A stretch of 64,000 nucleotides of DNA from Ferrimonas balearica (GCF_019802085.1 NZ_JAHVHV010000002.1:186001-250000); one strand, 5' to 3'. Shown: positions 7,713 through 18,658, counted from the stretch's first letter. Program-made: numbers and translations. Notes: generated by a model not told the origin, from the sequence alone.

Positions 7713-9065
7713 TCAGGCCCGCTGCTGTTGGGGCAGGGTGGCCGGTTCGGCGACCTGGCGAGCCAGCAGGTAGCAGGCACCGCCCATGGCCAGGTTGGCC
7801 AGGGGGATGGCGATAAAGACCCCCTCTACACCCAGCCACTGGCTGCCGAGCCAGGCCCCGGGCAGCAGGAGCAGCGCCAGTCGGGCCAGGTTAAGCATCA
7901 GGGCGCTCATGGGGCGGTGGTAGGCGTTGAGGGACATCGCCAACAGAATCACCACCCCCAGGGTGCCGTAAGCGGCGGGCACCCAGCGCAGGTAGAGGGT
8001 GAGGTAGTGCACCACGTTGGGATCGGTGCTGAACAGCGCCGCCAGCTGGGGCGCCAGGGGCCACAGCAGCAGGTAGATCCCCAGCTGGGCCAGCAGCACC
8101 ACGTGGATGCTGCCCATCAGCGCCTTGGCGGCCCGGACCTGCTGACCGGCGCCGAGATTCTGGGCGATAAAGGGGGTCAGGGCGCCGCACAGGGCGGTGA
8201 CCAGGATCAGCAGCAGCGACTCGATGCGGGTGCCGGCGCCGAAGGCGGCCACCGCGTCGGTGTCCATCCGGGCCAGCAGGGCGATCAGCACGCCGTTGGC
8301 CACCGGGTTGAGCAGGTTGGAGAGGGTGGCCGGACGGGCGATGTGCAGCATCCTGCGCCAGTGGTCCCGCAGCCGCGCCGGGTTGATCCGGGCCAGCAGG
8401 CGGTGTCGGCCGGTCAGCATGTAGAGGGCCACCACAAAGGTGAGCATCCAGGAGATCACCGTGGCGATGGCCGCCCCCTGCATCTCCAGGCGAGGGAAGG
8501 GACCGATGCCGAAGATCAGCAGAGGATCCAGGATGGCGTTGACCAACGCCGCCACCGCGGTCACCAGTGCCGGAGTAAAGGTGTTGCCGGTGGCCCGCAG
8601 CGCCTGGTTGCCCACCATGGGCAGCACCAGCAGGCCCACCCCCAGGTACCAGATCAGCATGTAGTCGTGGACCAGGCCGATCAGCGCCTCGTCGGCGCCC
8701 AGCAATCGGAACAGGGGATCGATGGTCAGCGCCCCGCCAAAGGCGAACACCCCCACCACCACCATGGTCAGCAGCAGACCGTGGCTGACAAACTGGCGTC
8801 CCTGGGCGCGGTCCCCCTCGCCCAGCAGGCGGCCCAGTTGCGCGCTCATGGCGGCGCCCAGGCCCAGGGCCACGGAGGAGACCACCAGGGTGACGGGGAA
8901 GGTGAGGCTCAAGGCTGCCAGGGGCTGGGTGCCCAGGCGGCTGATAAAGAAGGTGTCGGTCAGGTGATAGAGCAGCAGGCTCAGCACGGCGAACAGGTTC
9001 GGCAGGGCCAACCGGGCTAGGGTGCCGGCGATGGATCCGCTGAGCAAATCGTGCTCTCGATGCAT
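7713..9065 (-). CDS. MATE family efflux transporter
   Basis: A 450-aa multidrug-and-toxin-extrusion protein with about 12 hydrophobic segments in two homologous halves. Typical stretches include LARLALPNLFAVLSLLLYHLTDTFFI in helix 1 (split by P/N as in MATE proteins), MVGNQALRATGNT in the loop after helix 4, and LDPLLIFGIGPFP. It would expel cationic drugs or metabolites using a Na+ or H+ gradient. The start has AGGAG 6 nt upstream. It interrupts the usual fxsA-groESL neighbourhood on the opposite strand. The substrate is unknown. Confidence 0.9.
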   Translation of the reverse strand: MHREHDLLSGSIAGTLARLALPNLFAVLSLLLYHLTDTFFISRLGTQPLAALSLTFPVTLVVSSVALGLGAAMSAQLGRLLGEGDRAQGRQFVSHGLLLTMVVVGVFAFGGALTIDPLFRLLGADEALIGLVHDYMLIWYLGVGLLVLPMVGNQALRATGNTFTPALVTAVAALVNAILDPLLIFGIGPFPRLEMQGAAIATVISWMLTFVVALYMLTGRHRLLARINPARLRDHWRRMLHIARPATLSNLLNPVANGVLIALLARMDTDAVAAFGAGTRIESLLLILVTALCGALTPFIAQNLGAGQQVRAAKALMGSIHVVLLAQLGIYLLLWPLAPQLAALFSTDPNVVHYLTLYLRWVPAAYGTLGVVILLAMSLNAYHRPMSALMLNLARLALLLLPGAWLGSQWLGVEGVFIAIPLANLAMGGACYLLARQVAEPATLPQQQRA

Positions 9066-9170
9066 CCTGACTCCTGTTCAACTCACTGACGAAGGCCGCC
9101 AGTCTACTGCAAGGCGCGTAGGGTAACAGTGGCCTGTGCCGCGCCAAAGAAAAAAATTTTGCCCGGCCCC

Positions 9171-9199
9171 CTTGTAAAGGGGGAGGGGCTTCCCCATAT
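9171..9199 (+). promoter_or_regulatory. Sigma-32 promoter of groESL
   Basis: CTTGTAA at 9171-9177, a 14-nt spacer, then CCCCATAT at 9192-9199. This matches the RpoH consensus with one substitution in the -35. It lies about 80 nt upstream of groES. No CIRCE (HrcA) repeat is seen. Confidence 0.85.
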
Positions 9200-9267
9200 A
9201 GATGAGCAACCGGCAGCCCAAGCTGCACCTATTTCGTTTGAAAGACCCAACACGGAAGCGTTTTTAG

Positions 9268-9570
<303 letters not shown>

Positions 9571-9595
9571 TTTCATTCGTTATCGAATTCTTTAG

Positions 9596-11254
<1,659 letters not shown>

Positions 11255-11280
11255 TCTGCCGGCCTCGCGCCAAGCACAGA

Positions 11281-11307
11281 AAACGGGCACTTCGGTGCCC
11301 GTTTTTT
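11281..11307 (+). terminator. Terminator after groEL
   Basis: A 10-bp stem AAACGGGCAC / GTGCCCGTTT with a TTCG tetraloop and six T. Confidence 0.92.
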
Positions 11308-11387
11308 ATTGCCTCGAACTGGCGTTGGTCGGGCAACCCAGGCAACATGAGGGGTTAAGGTTAATGCACTGAATAACAAGGAAAGTT

Positions 11388-13091
11388 ATGAACTGGCTTC
11401 GCATGATTACCGGCCTGCTGCTGATCGCATCGGTGGCCGGCTGCGCCTCGAGCAACATCGTTAGCGCGGATCTGACCCCGGCACAGGTGTGGCAGGAGGA
11501 CTCCGGCATGGTGGCCGTCCAGGTGGTGAACAACGTCGGTCGCCTGGGGCAGCACAACGACAACTGGACCGAGGTGATCCTCTGGCCGCTGGAAGGTGAG
11601 AAGGCCTATAGCTTGCGCGCGGTGAAACACGGGGTGCTCAATAGCCGGGCCTTTGTGGGCGTGGTGCCGGAGGGGGAGTACGTGGTGGGCCTGCTCTGGA
11701 GTTTCTACTCCAACGGGGATCTGACCTCCACCCTGAGAATGCCGGTGGGTTGGAACGGGGGCCTGTTCAAGGTGGCCGCGGGCCAGCTGACGGATCTGGG
11801 CACCCTGGTCTACCAGCCGCTGGGCGATCAACGGGCGGAACCGGGCTTCTGGACCAGCGGCTACGAGCGGCGCGCCACCGTGGTGCGCAGTGAGCAGGGC
11901 ACCCCCATCGCCCCCTTTATCCGGGCCCACTTCGGTGAGCTGGCGGATAAGGTGCAACTGGAGACGCCGCGGGGCTGGGAGTCGGACGAACTGGACAGCT
12001 TCCGTCAGAGCATGTTCGAGGTGGTGCGGGACAACGCCTTTGCCAGCCGACAGCATCGGCTCAGCGATGGTCGCCTGGTGCGCCTGGGCCGGCTGGGGCA
12101 GTTGACCCTGGAGCAGGATGGCCAGTGGCAGGTGATGTCGCTGCCCACCTATGTGGAGCTGGGGGCCGTCACCGAAACCGAACAGGGCCTGGTGGTGGGC
12201 GGTGAGCGCGGCGTGGTACTGCGTCAGGGGGCCGAGGGTTGGCAGAGCCTGCCCGGGCCGGACAAGGACGCGGCGGTCTCGCTGCTGCTGGGAGACGATG
12301 ACCGCGGCCGCTACGCCGTCGCCCTGTCGGACAAGGAGTCCATCCTCTACCGCATCGACAGCTTCGACCGCCCCTGGCAGGAGCTCAAACGCTTCCAGCG
12401 GGAAGAGAGCTATTGGACCTACCAGGGCGGCACCTTTGCCCGGATGAAAGGCGCGGTCCTGGAGGTGTTCCACAACGACCAGCACTGGCAGTTCGACGGC
12501 CAGCAGTGGCGCTCAGAGTCGGGACAGAAGTGGTCCTATCTGATGCATCAGCCCGATGGCACCCTGGTGGCGGCCAAGGTGAACACCTTCTTCGGCGCCG
12601 GTTACCCCCAGTTCAGCACCGACGGCGGCGAAAACTGGCACTCGGTCTCGCGCAAGGTGCACTCGGACTTCTACCGCGCCAAGTTCGGCCCGGTGTGGGT
12701 GCACGAGGCCTCGGTCTACGCCCTGGTCAGCCCCACCCAGTTCAACGAGAAAACCCGCAAGCGCAAAACGCTGCCGAAGCTCTACCTGATGTCCGGGCCC
12801 CGGGAGGTGAAGCGCGGCGCCGATCGCCGTTGGCAGCCCATCAGTGAAGTGCCCAAGGGGTGTACCTTGCTGATGCCGGAACTGAGCACCGCGGACAAGC
12901 TGGTGCTGCGCTGCGAGGACAGCCTGCTGGCGGTGTCCAAGGACCTGGGGCAAAGCTGGCAGATGATCGGACAGCTGGATGTCGAGGGGATCCTGGCCCA
13001 GCAGGAGGCCCTGGTGGAACAGATGAAGGCGCTGGACGCCGAGGCGGAACCGGAGCAGGCGGCCCAGGACGAGCCGGCCACCCAGCTCTGA
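11388..13091 (+). CDS. Large lipoprotein with Asp-box (BNR-like) repeats, function unknown
   Basis: A 567-aa exported lipoprotein: hydrophobic signal ending in a lipobox (SVAGC, Cys 19). It begins with a ~130-residue N-terminal beta-rich domain, including GVVPEGEYVVGLLWSFYSN. The middle and C-terminal parts look like a beta-propeller, with Asp-box-type turns FSTDGGENWHSV and VSKDLGQSWQMI, as in sialidases, VPS10 domains and photosystem assembly factors. The last ~40 residues are acidic and Ala/Gln/Glu-rich. Aspartate does not follow the lipidated Cys, so outer-membrane sorting is likely. It is a single gene between terminators, downstream of groEL. I do not recognise a named family. Confidence 0.7.
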   Translation: MNWLRMITGLLLIASVAGCASSNIVSADLTPAQVWQEDSGMVAVQVVNNVGRLGQHNDNWTEVILWPLEGEKAYSLRAVKHGVLNSRAFVGVVPEGEYVVGLLWSFYSNGDLTSTLRMPVGWNGGLFKVAAGQLTDLGTLVYQPLGDQRAEPGFWTSGYERRATVVRSEQGTPIAPFIRAHFGELADKVQLETPRGWESDELDSFRQSMFEVVRDNAFASRQHRLSDGRLVRLGRLGQLTLEQDGQWQVMSLPTYVELGAVTETEQGLVVGGERGVVLRQGAEGWQSLPGPDKDAAVSLLLGDDDRGRYAVALSDKESILYRIDSFDRPWQELKRFQREESYWTYQGGTFARMKGAVLEVFHNDQHWQFDGQQWRSESGQKWSYLMHQPDGTLVAAKVNTFFGAGYPQFSTDGGENWHSVSRKVHSDFYRAKFGPVWVHEASVYALVSPTQFNEKTRKRKTLPKLYLMSGPREVKRGADRRWQPISEVPKGCTLLMPELSTADKLVLRCEDSLLAVSKDLGQSWQMIGQLDVEGILAQQEALVEQMKALDAEAEPEQAAQDEPATQL

Positions 13092-13102
13092 AGGGAATGA
13101 GT

Positions 13103-13129
13103 AAAACGGGCACTTGGGTGCCCGTTTTT
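13103..13129 (+). terminator. Terminator after the lipoprotein gene
   Basis: An 11-bp stem AAAACGGGCAC / GTGCCCGTTTT with a TTGG loop, followed by a T-run. Confidence 0.9.
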
Positions 13130-13270
13130 GTTTTCCGGTGGCTTTTGCCCACTCCATGGCTGAACGGAGTTTGAATCGACACGGTTTCGTGCAATTATTT
13201 TTTGAATCTTTTTTGCTCTATTGCTTCTAAGTCAATGAAAGCAAAACGCTGTGCACTGAGGAGTTGGCAA

Positions 13271-13792
13271 ATGAAAAAAATGATGTGGATGGTGTTGGCC
13301 CTGTTTAGCGGCGCGGCGATGGCCGAGGATGCGCCCAAGTGGCCGACCCAGGACGGCAATGTGACCGTGATTTGGCAGGAGCCCGATAACTACCGTGACG
13401 TAAAAACCGGTTCCGGGGTGCAATCCCGATACCAGAACCACGTGTTCGCCACCCTGGGCAAGCACCTGCAAAAGGGCATTGAGCCCAAGCTGGCCGAAGG
13501 GGAGAAGGTCACCATCACGGTGACGGATCTGGACCTGGCCGGTGATGTGCGCCCCTCCTTCGGTGCCACCCCCAACGACATCCGCATCGTGAAGAGCGTC
13601 TACCCGCCGCGGATCAACTTCAGCTACGAGGTCACCGCCGCCGACGGCAGCGTTAAAGCCTCCGGCGAAGAGAAGCTGGCGGATCTTGGCTTCGACAGCC
13701 GCAGCACCAACCGTTACCACAACGATGCCCTGCGCTTCGAGATGCGAATGCTGGACGACTGGGTCAGCAAGACCCTGGCCCCGCAGCTCTAA
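13271..13792 (+). CDS. DUF3016 periplasmic protein
   Basis: A 173-aa secreted protein with a signal peptide (MKKMMWMVLALFSGAAMAED) and a globular DUF3016 domain. Typical segments are VTVIWQEPDNYRDVKTGSG, TVTDLDLAGDVRP, and the C-terminal LRFEMRMLDDWVSK. The ATG at 13271 follows GAGGAG. The domain is widespread in Shewanella and relatives but has no assigned function. It is monocistronic, with its own terminator. Confidence 0.85.
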   Translation: MKKMMWMVLALFSGAAMAEDAPKWPTQDGNVTVIWQEPDNYRDVKTGSGVQSRYQNHVFATLGKHLQKGIEPKLAEGEKVTITVTDLDLAGDVRPSFGATPNDIRIVKSVYPPRINFSYEVTAADGSVKASGEEKLADLGFDSRSTNRYHNDALRFEMRMLDDWVSKTLAPQL

Positions 13793-13803
13793 CCCCAGAT
13801 CAG

Positions 13804-13829
13804 AAAAGCCGCCCTCGGGCGGCTTTTTT
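13804..13829 (+). terminator. Terminator after the DUF3016 gene
   Basis: A stem AAAGCCGCC / GGCGGCTTT with a CTCG loop and a T6 tail. It probably also serves the convergent small gene. Confidence 0.88.
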
Positions 13830-13831
13830 CG

Positions 13832-14143
13832 TTAGGCGCCTTTGAGCTGCTGGCGCAGCTGATGCAAGGTGGTCAACAGCAGTTCGAGCTGTTGCACCAT
13901 CTGGGGCAGGGCCTCGGCGTCGGGGGCGGCCTCGAACTGGGTCAGGGCCTGGGCCAGCTCCTGGACATAGGGGCCGAAGCGGTTGGCCTGGCTGGTGAAG
14001 CCGGCGTCCTCGCGGAAGATGGCGCTGAACTTGGCCTGGCCCTCCTGCTGCATGGCGTCCAACATGGCATCGGCATCGACGGCTTGGCGGTAGGCGGTTT
14101 GCAAGCTGTTGCGGTACTGCTCGATTACGGTGTCAAATGACAT
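13832..14143 (-). CDS. Conserved hypothetical helical protein, 103 aa
   Basis: A small all-alpha protein rich in Gln, Ala and Leu, with likely coiled-coil helices (IEQYRNSLQTAYRQAVDAD at the N-terminus, QQLELLLTTLHQLRQQLK at the C-terminus). It has no signal peptide, Cys motif or recognisable domain. The ATG at 14143 is preceded by AGGACA; the frame stays open further upstream but without a better start. It is divergent from the TraB/GumN gene. Function is unknown. Confidence 0.6.
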   Translation of the reverse strand: MSFDTVIEQYRNSLQTAYRQAVDADAMLDAMQQEGQAKFSAIFREDAGFTSQANRFGPYVQELAQALTQFEAAPDAEALPQMVQQLELLLTTLHQLRQQLKGA

Positions 14144-14232
14144 GGTTTGTCCTGTGTGCCTTGGCCTGTGAAAGGCGCCGATTATAACCCAACCCGGCCG
14201 ACGATGCCCCGTCGGCCCCAAGTGAGGCCCCT

Positions 14233-15060
14233 ATGCGCAGACTCCTGCTCCTGTTGCTGCTCTTCCCGCTCACCCTCTCGGCCGCCCCCGAGGATCGCCC
14301 CCCCTTCTTCCGGCTGGATCACCAGGGCCACACCGCCTGGCTGCTGGGCAGCATCCACGTCGGCTTGCCGGATTTCTACCCCTTCCCCGCGCCGGTGGAG
14401 CAGGCCCTGAGCGACGCCCGGGTGCTGGCCCTGGAAGCCAACCCCAGCGACCCCCAGCTGCCGGGTTTGATGCAGCGCTACGGCCGGGCCGAGGCGCCCC
14501 TGCCGGAGGAGCTGGCCCTTAGGGTGCAGCGCCACTGCCGGAGTCTCGGGATCCACTGTGATCTGGGGGCCAGCGCCTGGCTGCTCAGTGCCCAGCTGGC
14601 GCTGTTTGAGATGGCCAAGGCCGGCTACCAGCCGCAGATGGGGGTGGAATCCCACCTGCTGACCCGTCTGGAGTCCCGCCCCCTGTGGGAGCTGGAGGGG
14701 ATGGAGCGTCAACTGGGGATCTTCACCGAGCTCTCCACCGAGGCGCAGCACCAGATGCTGGAGGCGGCCCTGGCCGGTGAAGACGCCGGGGCGCTGATCG
14801 ACGCCTGGCGCGCCGGGGATCACGCGGCGCTGGACACTTTGATGCGCGAGGGGCTGGCGGACTCGCCGGAGCTGTGGCAACGACTGATGCTGTCGCGCAA
14901 CGACCAGATGGCCTCGGTGATCGGTGACTGGCTGGGTCAGCAGGACAAGATCTTCATCGCCGTGGGCGCCGGCCACCTGGTGGGCGAAGAGGGGATCCCG
15001 GCCAAGCTGAGCGCCGCCGGGATCACCGTCACCGATTGCTGGCAGGCCAGCTGCCGCTGA
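14233..15060 (+). CDS. TraB/GumN family protein (Tiki-like metalloprotease fold)
   Basis: A 275-aa exported protein of the TraB/GumN (PF01963) family. A signal peptide (MRRLLLLLLLFPLTLSA) is followed by WLLGSIHVG, which carries the GxxH motif, an EANP segment, and the C-terminal pair VGAGHLVGEEGI with its second GxxH. The spacing matches the erecognition pattern of the Tiki/TraB fold, which is proposed to bind a divalent metal through the two GxxH motifs and Glu. It is likely periplasmic; the substrate is unknown. Confidence 0.85.
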   Translation: MRRLLLLLLLFPLTLSAAPEDRPPFFRLDHQGHTAWLLGSIHVGLPDFYPFPAPVEQALSDARVLALEANPSDPQLPGLMQRYGRAEAPLPEELALRVQRHCRSLGIHCDLGASAWLLSAQLALFEMAKAGYQPQMGVESHLLTRLESRPLWELEGMERQLGIFTELSTEAQHQMLEAALAGEDAGALIDAWRAGDHAALDTLMREGLADSPELWQRLMLSRNDQMASVIGDWLGQQDKIFIAVGAGHLVGEEGIPAKLSAAGITVTDCWQASCR

Positions 15061-15070
15061 GCGGTGCGGC

Positions 15071-15619
15071 TCAGGCCAGCTGCTGGTGCAGCCAGGCCTC
15101 GGCTTCGGCCGCCGCCCGGGCGTCGTAGCCCGGGGCACGGGGATTCAAAAAGCCGTGGTCGGCCTTAACAGTCTGCAGCGGGCCGTATTGGCCCAAGGTG
15201 GCCTGCTGGGCCTGGACGCCTGGGTCCGAGGCGCACAGCAGCATCGCCACCTCGCACTGAGGACGAACCGGCTCGGCAGGCAGGGCGCTGCCGTAAACCA
15301 GCACCGCCTTACGCACCTTGTGGGCCAGGGGGCCGGACAGCAGGGGCCAGAGGGCGTTGGCCCCGGCGCTGCAGGCCAGCAGGGTCAGGGGCTCCTCGGC
15401 CTGCTCCAGCAGAGCTTCCACCTTCTTCTGGTAGGTGGCCTTGCTGCAGCGGCGCAGGAAATAGTCGTAGGCCTGAGCCTCATCCTCGAAGAGGAAACGC
15501 TGGGTGCTGTAGGGATCCAGCACCTGCCAATGGGGGGCAACGGCCCCGAGGCGCTCAATGAAGGGATCCAGGGTGGCGTGTTGCCCCCAGATGTCGGTGA
15601 TCAGCCAATGGCGGGACAT
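15071..15619 (-). CDS. Alpha/beta-hydrolase-like protein
   Basis: A 182-aa cytosolic protein with a compact alpha/beta-hydrolase layout: an N-terminal strand-loop (HWLITDIWGQHA), a nucleophile-elbow candidate LLACSAGANALW (C-S-A-G), and a late DHGFLNPRAPGYD whose His fits the catalytic triad. It resembles dienelactone-hydrolase-type proteins but is shorter than usual. The ATG at 15619 has AAGGAGG 6 nt upstream. It is convergent with the TraB gene and probably co-oriented with epmB. Enzyme activity is inferred only. Confidence 0.65.
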   Translation of the reverse strand: MSRHWLITDIWGQHATLDPFIERLGAVAPHWQVLDPYSTQRFLFEDEAQAYDYFLRRCSKATYQKKVEALLEQAEEPLTLLACSAGANALWPLLSGPLAHKVRKAVLVYGSALPAEPVRPQCEVAMLLCASDPGVQAQQATLGQYGPLQTVKADHGFLNPRAPGYDARAAAEAEAWLHQQLA

Positions 15620-15675
15620 GGGGCCTCCTTGCAGGTCAAACAATCCGGGCGCCAATCCTACCCAAGCCCGCGCCG

Positions 15676-16698
15676 TTAAACCAGTTTGAGATCCACCGGT
15701 GTCTTGCTGGGCTGACCGGCGATCTCCCGCACCAGTCGGGGCACCAGGAAGCCCGGCAGCCGGGTCAGCAGCTGGGCCATCAAATCTCGGGCCTGCGCTT
15801 CGGCCACCTCGAAGTGGGCGGCCCCCTGCACCCGGTCCAGCAGATGCAGGTAGTAGGGCAGCACCCCGGCGTCGAACAGCGCTTCGGCCAGGGCCACCTG
15901 GGTGTCGGCGTCGTCGTTGATCCCCTTGAGCAGCACCGATTGGTTCAGCAGGGTGACCCCCGCGGCCTTTAGCCGCGCCAGCCCGGCCACCAGGGCAGGC
16001 TGCAGCTCATTGGGGTGGTTGATGTGCAGCACCAGCACCACCTGCCAGGGAGCATTGGCCAACAGCCGCACCAGCTGGTCGGTGATTCGGTTGGGCAGCA
16101 CCACCGGCAATCGGCTGTGGATCCTAAGCCGTTTCAGCTGCGGTAGGTCTCGAAACGACTCCAGCACGCCGGCCAGCTGGTCGTCCCGTGCCATCAAGGG
16201 ATCGCCCCCGGAGAGCAGCAGCTCGTTGATGTTCGGGTCCGCGGCGATGTAGTCCCGGGCCTGGGCCAGCTCGGCCGGGCCCACCTTGTGATCGGCGTAG
16301 GGGAAGTGGCGGCGGAAACAGTAGCGGCAGTTGACCGCGCAGCCGCCGCGCAGCATCAGCAGCACCCGGCTTTGGTACTTGTGCAGCAGCCCCGGCTGGG
16401 GGCCGTCCTGCTCGCCGATGGGGTCGACACCAAAACCGGCCACCTGGGCGAACTCCTCCCCCACCGGCAGCACCTGGCGCAGCAGGGGATCCTGGGGATC
16501 CCCCGGCGTCATGGCGGCGGCAAAGGCCCGGGGCACCAGCATGGGAAACAGGCGACGGGCCTTGAGGCCGTCGCCAAACTGGGCCGGATCCAGGTCCAGA
16601 TCGGCCAATAGGGCTTCGGGGGTGCGGTAGGCGTCGGCCAGATCGCGTTGCCAGGCACGGTCAACACCCTGCACAGCGGCGGGATTTCGGGTTATCAT
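15676..16698 (-). CDS. epmB: EF-P beta-lysylation protein EpmB (lysine 2,3-aminomutase family)
   Basis: A 340-aa radical-SAM, PLP-dependent enzyme that converts (S)-alpha-lysine to (R)-beta-lysine for attachment to EF-P. The radical-SAM cluster motif is CAVNCRYCFRRHF, followed by the LLSGGDPL glycine-rich motif. The PLP lysine is near the C-terminus in the GKTPVDLKLV-like tail (here PSKTPVDLKL). The ATG at 16698 is preferred; a TTG at 16716 is possible. It is divergent from efp and 42 nt away, the same head-to-head arrangement as in E. coli. With epmA 1 kb away, the whole lysylation module is here except EpmC. Confidence 0.95.
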   Translation of the reverse strand: MITRNPAAVQGVDRAWQRDLADAYRTPEALLADLDLDPAQFGDGLKARRLFPMLVPRAFAAAMTPGDPQDPLLRQVLPVGEEFAQVAGFGVDPIGEQDGPQPGLLHKYQSRVLLMLRGGCAVNCRYCFRRHFPYADHKVGPAELAQARDYIAADPNINELLLSGGDPLMARDDQLAGVLESFRDLPQLKRLRIHSRLPVVLPNRITDQLVRLLANAPWQVVLVLHINHPNELQPALVAGLARLKAAGVTLLNQSVLLKGINDDADTQVALAEALFDAGVLPYYLHLLDRVQGAAHFEVAEAQARDLMAQLLTRLPGFLVPRLVREIAGQPSKTPVDLKLV

Positions 16699-16740
16699 TG
16701 AGCGGTTAAACTTCAACAGAACGGCTGGAAGAGAGTAAAG

Positions 16741-17313
16741 ATGGCTTCTTACGCAACAAACGAATTTCGTTCCGGGCTAAAGATAATGCTGGACGGCGAG
16801 CCGTGCAACATCATCGAGAACGAGTTCGTTAAGCCGGGCAAAGGCCAAGCCTTTAACCGAGTGAAAATCCGCAAACTGCTGACCGGCAAGGTGCTGGAAA
16901 AGACCTTTAAATCCGGTGAGTCCGTGGAAGCGGCGGACGTCATGGACCACGAGCTGGCCTACCTCTACAACGACGGTGAGTTCTGGCACTTCATGAACAA
17001 CGACACCTTCGAGCAGATCGCCGCCGACGCCAAGGCGGTGGGCGACTCGGAGAAGTGGCTGGTGGAGCAGGACGTCTGCACCATCACCGTGTGGAACGGC
17101 AACCCCATCACCGTCACTCCGCCGAACTTCGTGGAACTGGAAGTGACCGAGACCGATCCGGGCCTCAAGGGCGACACCCAGGGCACCGGCGGCAAGCCTG
17201 CCACCCTGGTGACCGGCGCCGTGGTGCGCGTGCCCCTGTTCATCGCCATCGGTGAGGTGGTTAAGGTGGACACCCGCACCGGCGAGTACGTCGAGCGCGT
17301 GCGCGCCAAGTAA
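16741..17313 (+). CDS. efp: Elongation factor P
   Basis: The 190-aa three-domain translation factor that relieves ribosome stalling at polyproline stretches. The acceptor loop KPGKGQ places Lys34 at the position modified by EpmA/EpmB; the rest is standard EF-P ([15 protein letters not shown] end). It is divergent from epmB and followed by a terminator and then epmA. The AGAGAGTAAAG ribosome site is adequate. Confidence 0.98.
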   Translation: MASYATNEFRSGLKIMLDGEPCNIIENEFVKPGKGQAFNRVKIRKLLTGKVLEKTFKSGESVEAADVMDHELAYLYNDGEFWHFMNNDTFEQIAADAKAVGDSEKWLVEQDVCTITVWNGNPITVTPPNFVELEVTETDPGLKGDTQGTGGKPATLVTGAVVRVPLFIAIGEVVKVDTRTGEYVERVRAK

Positions 17314-17341
17314 GCCCCCCCGGGTGGCCAAGTGACAACAA

Positions 17342-17367
17342 ACAGTGGGCCCCGGCCCACTGTTTTT
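17342..17367 (+). terminator. Terminator after efp
   Basis: An 8-bp stem ACAGTGGG / CCCACTGT with a T5 tail. Confidence 0.85.
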
Positions 17368-17385
17368 CGTTTTGAAGGAGCGGCA

Positions 17386-17646
17386 ATGCGCCCCGTGATA
17401 CTGATTCTCCTGCTGGCCGGTTGCGCCGGGAGCCTGCCCCCGGAGCAGGCTGAGCAGCACCAGGCCCGCATGGCGGCCGAAGCCGCCGCCCTGCAGGGCG
17501 CCAACCGCACCCTGGACTCCCAGGGCCAACCCCAGGCGGTGGGGGGCGAATGCCGTACCCACATCGGCCAGCATTGCCCCCTGTGGGGGGACAGCCCGGT
17601 GGGGGTGCCCTGTCGCTGTGGCGATGAGGCGGGGGTGGTGCAATGA
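17386..17646 (+). CDS. Small cysteine-containing lipoprotein coupled to epmA
   Basis: An 86-aa protein. A short signal [13 protein letters not shown] ends in a lipobox with Cys13 as the lipidation site. The mature part begins with a charged Ala/Gln-rich helix, then a C-terminal region with four Cys ([13 protein letters not shown] and PCRCGD), suggesting two disulfides or a metal site. GAAGGAG lies 5 nt before the ATG. The stop codon overlaps the epmA start in an ATGA, so the two are translationally coupled although one product is periplasmic and the other cytosolic. No named family is recognised. Confidence 0.75.
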   Translation: MRPVILILLLAGCAGSLPPEQAEQHQARMAAEAAALQGANRTLDSQGQPQAVGGECRTHIGQHCPLWGDSPVGVPCRCGDEAGVVQ

Positions 17647-18608
17647 GCTGGCAACCGACCGCGCCCATGGCCAATCTGCAACGCCGCGCCGAACTGCTCG
17701 CGACGATCCGCGCCTTTTTTGCCGAGCGGGGCGTGTGGGAGGTGGACACTCCCAGCCTGTCCCAGGCGGCCGTCACCGACGTGCACCTGCACAACTTCGA
17801 CACCCGCTTTGTGGGCCCGGGGGCGGCCCAGGGGATCCCCCTCTACCTGATGACCTCGCCGGAGTTTCACATGAAGCGGCTGCTCTGCGCCGGCAGCGGT
17901 TCCATCTATCAGCTGTGCCGCAGCTTCCGCAACGAGGAGGCGGGGCGGTTCCACAACCCGGAGTTCACCATGCTGGAGTGGTACCGGGTGGGCTTCGACC
18001 ATCACGCCCTGATGGATGAGATGGCCGAGCTGCTGATGCGGGTGCTCGACTGCGGCGAGCCCCAGCGGATGACCTATGCCGAGGCGTTTTATGGGGTGCT
18101 GGGGGTGGATCCTCTGACCGCCACGCTGGATGCCTTACGTCAGCTGTGTCAGCAGCACGGCATGGGCGATCTGGCGCAGCGGGAAACCGACGGCGACACC
18201 CTGCTGCAACTGCTGTTCGCCACCGTGGTGGAGCCGAAGATCGGCCAGAGGGTGCCGGCAATGGTGTACCACTTCCCCGCCTCCCAGGCGGCCCTGGCCC
18301 GCATTGATGAGGCCGACCCCAGGGTGGCCCGCCGCTTCGAGGTCTACTTCAAGGGGGTGGAGCTGGCCAACGGTTTCCACGAGCTGGCGGACGCCGCCGA
18401 GCAGCGGGCCCGGTTCGAGCAGGACAACCTGCAGCGTCGGACCCTGGGGCTGCCTGAGCGTCCCATCGACGAGGCGCTGATCGCCGCGCTGGCCGCCGGC
18501 CTGCCCGATTGCGCCGGCGTGGCCCTGGGGGTGGATCGTCTGCTGATGTTGGCCCTGGGCGCAGAATCGATACAGGATGTGATCCCCTTCCCAGTTTTTT
18601 CCGCCTGA
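17643..18608 (+). CDS. epmA: EF-P--(R)-beta-lysine ligase EpmA
   Basis: A 321-aa paralogue of the class II lysyl-tRNA synthetase catalytic core, without the anticodon-binding domain. It activates (R)-beta-lysine and transfers it to Lys34 of EF-P. Class II motifs are visible: motif 2 [23 protein letters not shown] (cut here by the loop) and motif 3 [12 protein letters not shown] near the C-terminus. It starts inside the stop of the preceding lipoprotein gene (ATGA). Length and start match the family. Confidence 0.95.
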   Translation: MSWQPTAPMANLQRRAELLATIRAFFAERGVWEVDTPSLSQAAVTDVHLHNFDTRFVGPGAAQGIPLYLMTSPEFHMKRLLCAGSGSIYQLCRSFRNEEAGRFHNPEFTMLEWYRVGFDHHALMDEMAELLMRVLDCGEPQRMTYAEAFYGVLGVDPLTATLDALRQLCQQHGMGDLAQRETDGDTLLQLLFATVVEPKIGQRVPAMVYHFPASQAALARIDEADPRVARRFEVYFKGVELANGFHELADAAEQRARFEQDNLQRRTLGLPERPIDEALIAALAAGLPDCAGVALGVDRLLMLALGAESIQDVIPFPVFSA

Positions 18609-18658
18609 GGTAGTATGGGGCCGCCCCGGATGGCGGCTTGCACTTCCATGGAGAGATC

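Noticed and set aside
18621..18640. GCCGCC/GGCGGC hairpin after epmA as a terminator
   Set aside because: A 6-bp stem with no T-run; the next gene's ribosome site follows closely, so termination is not supported.
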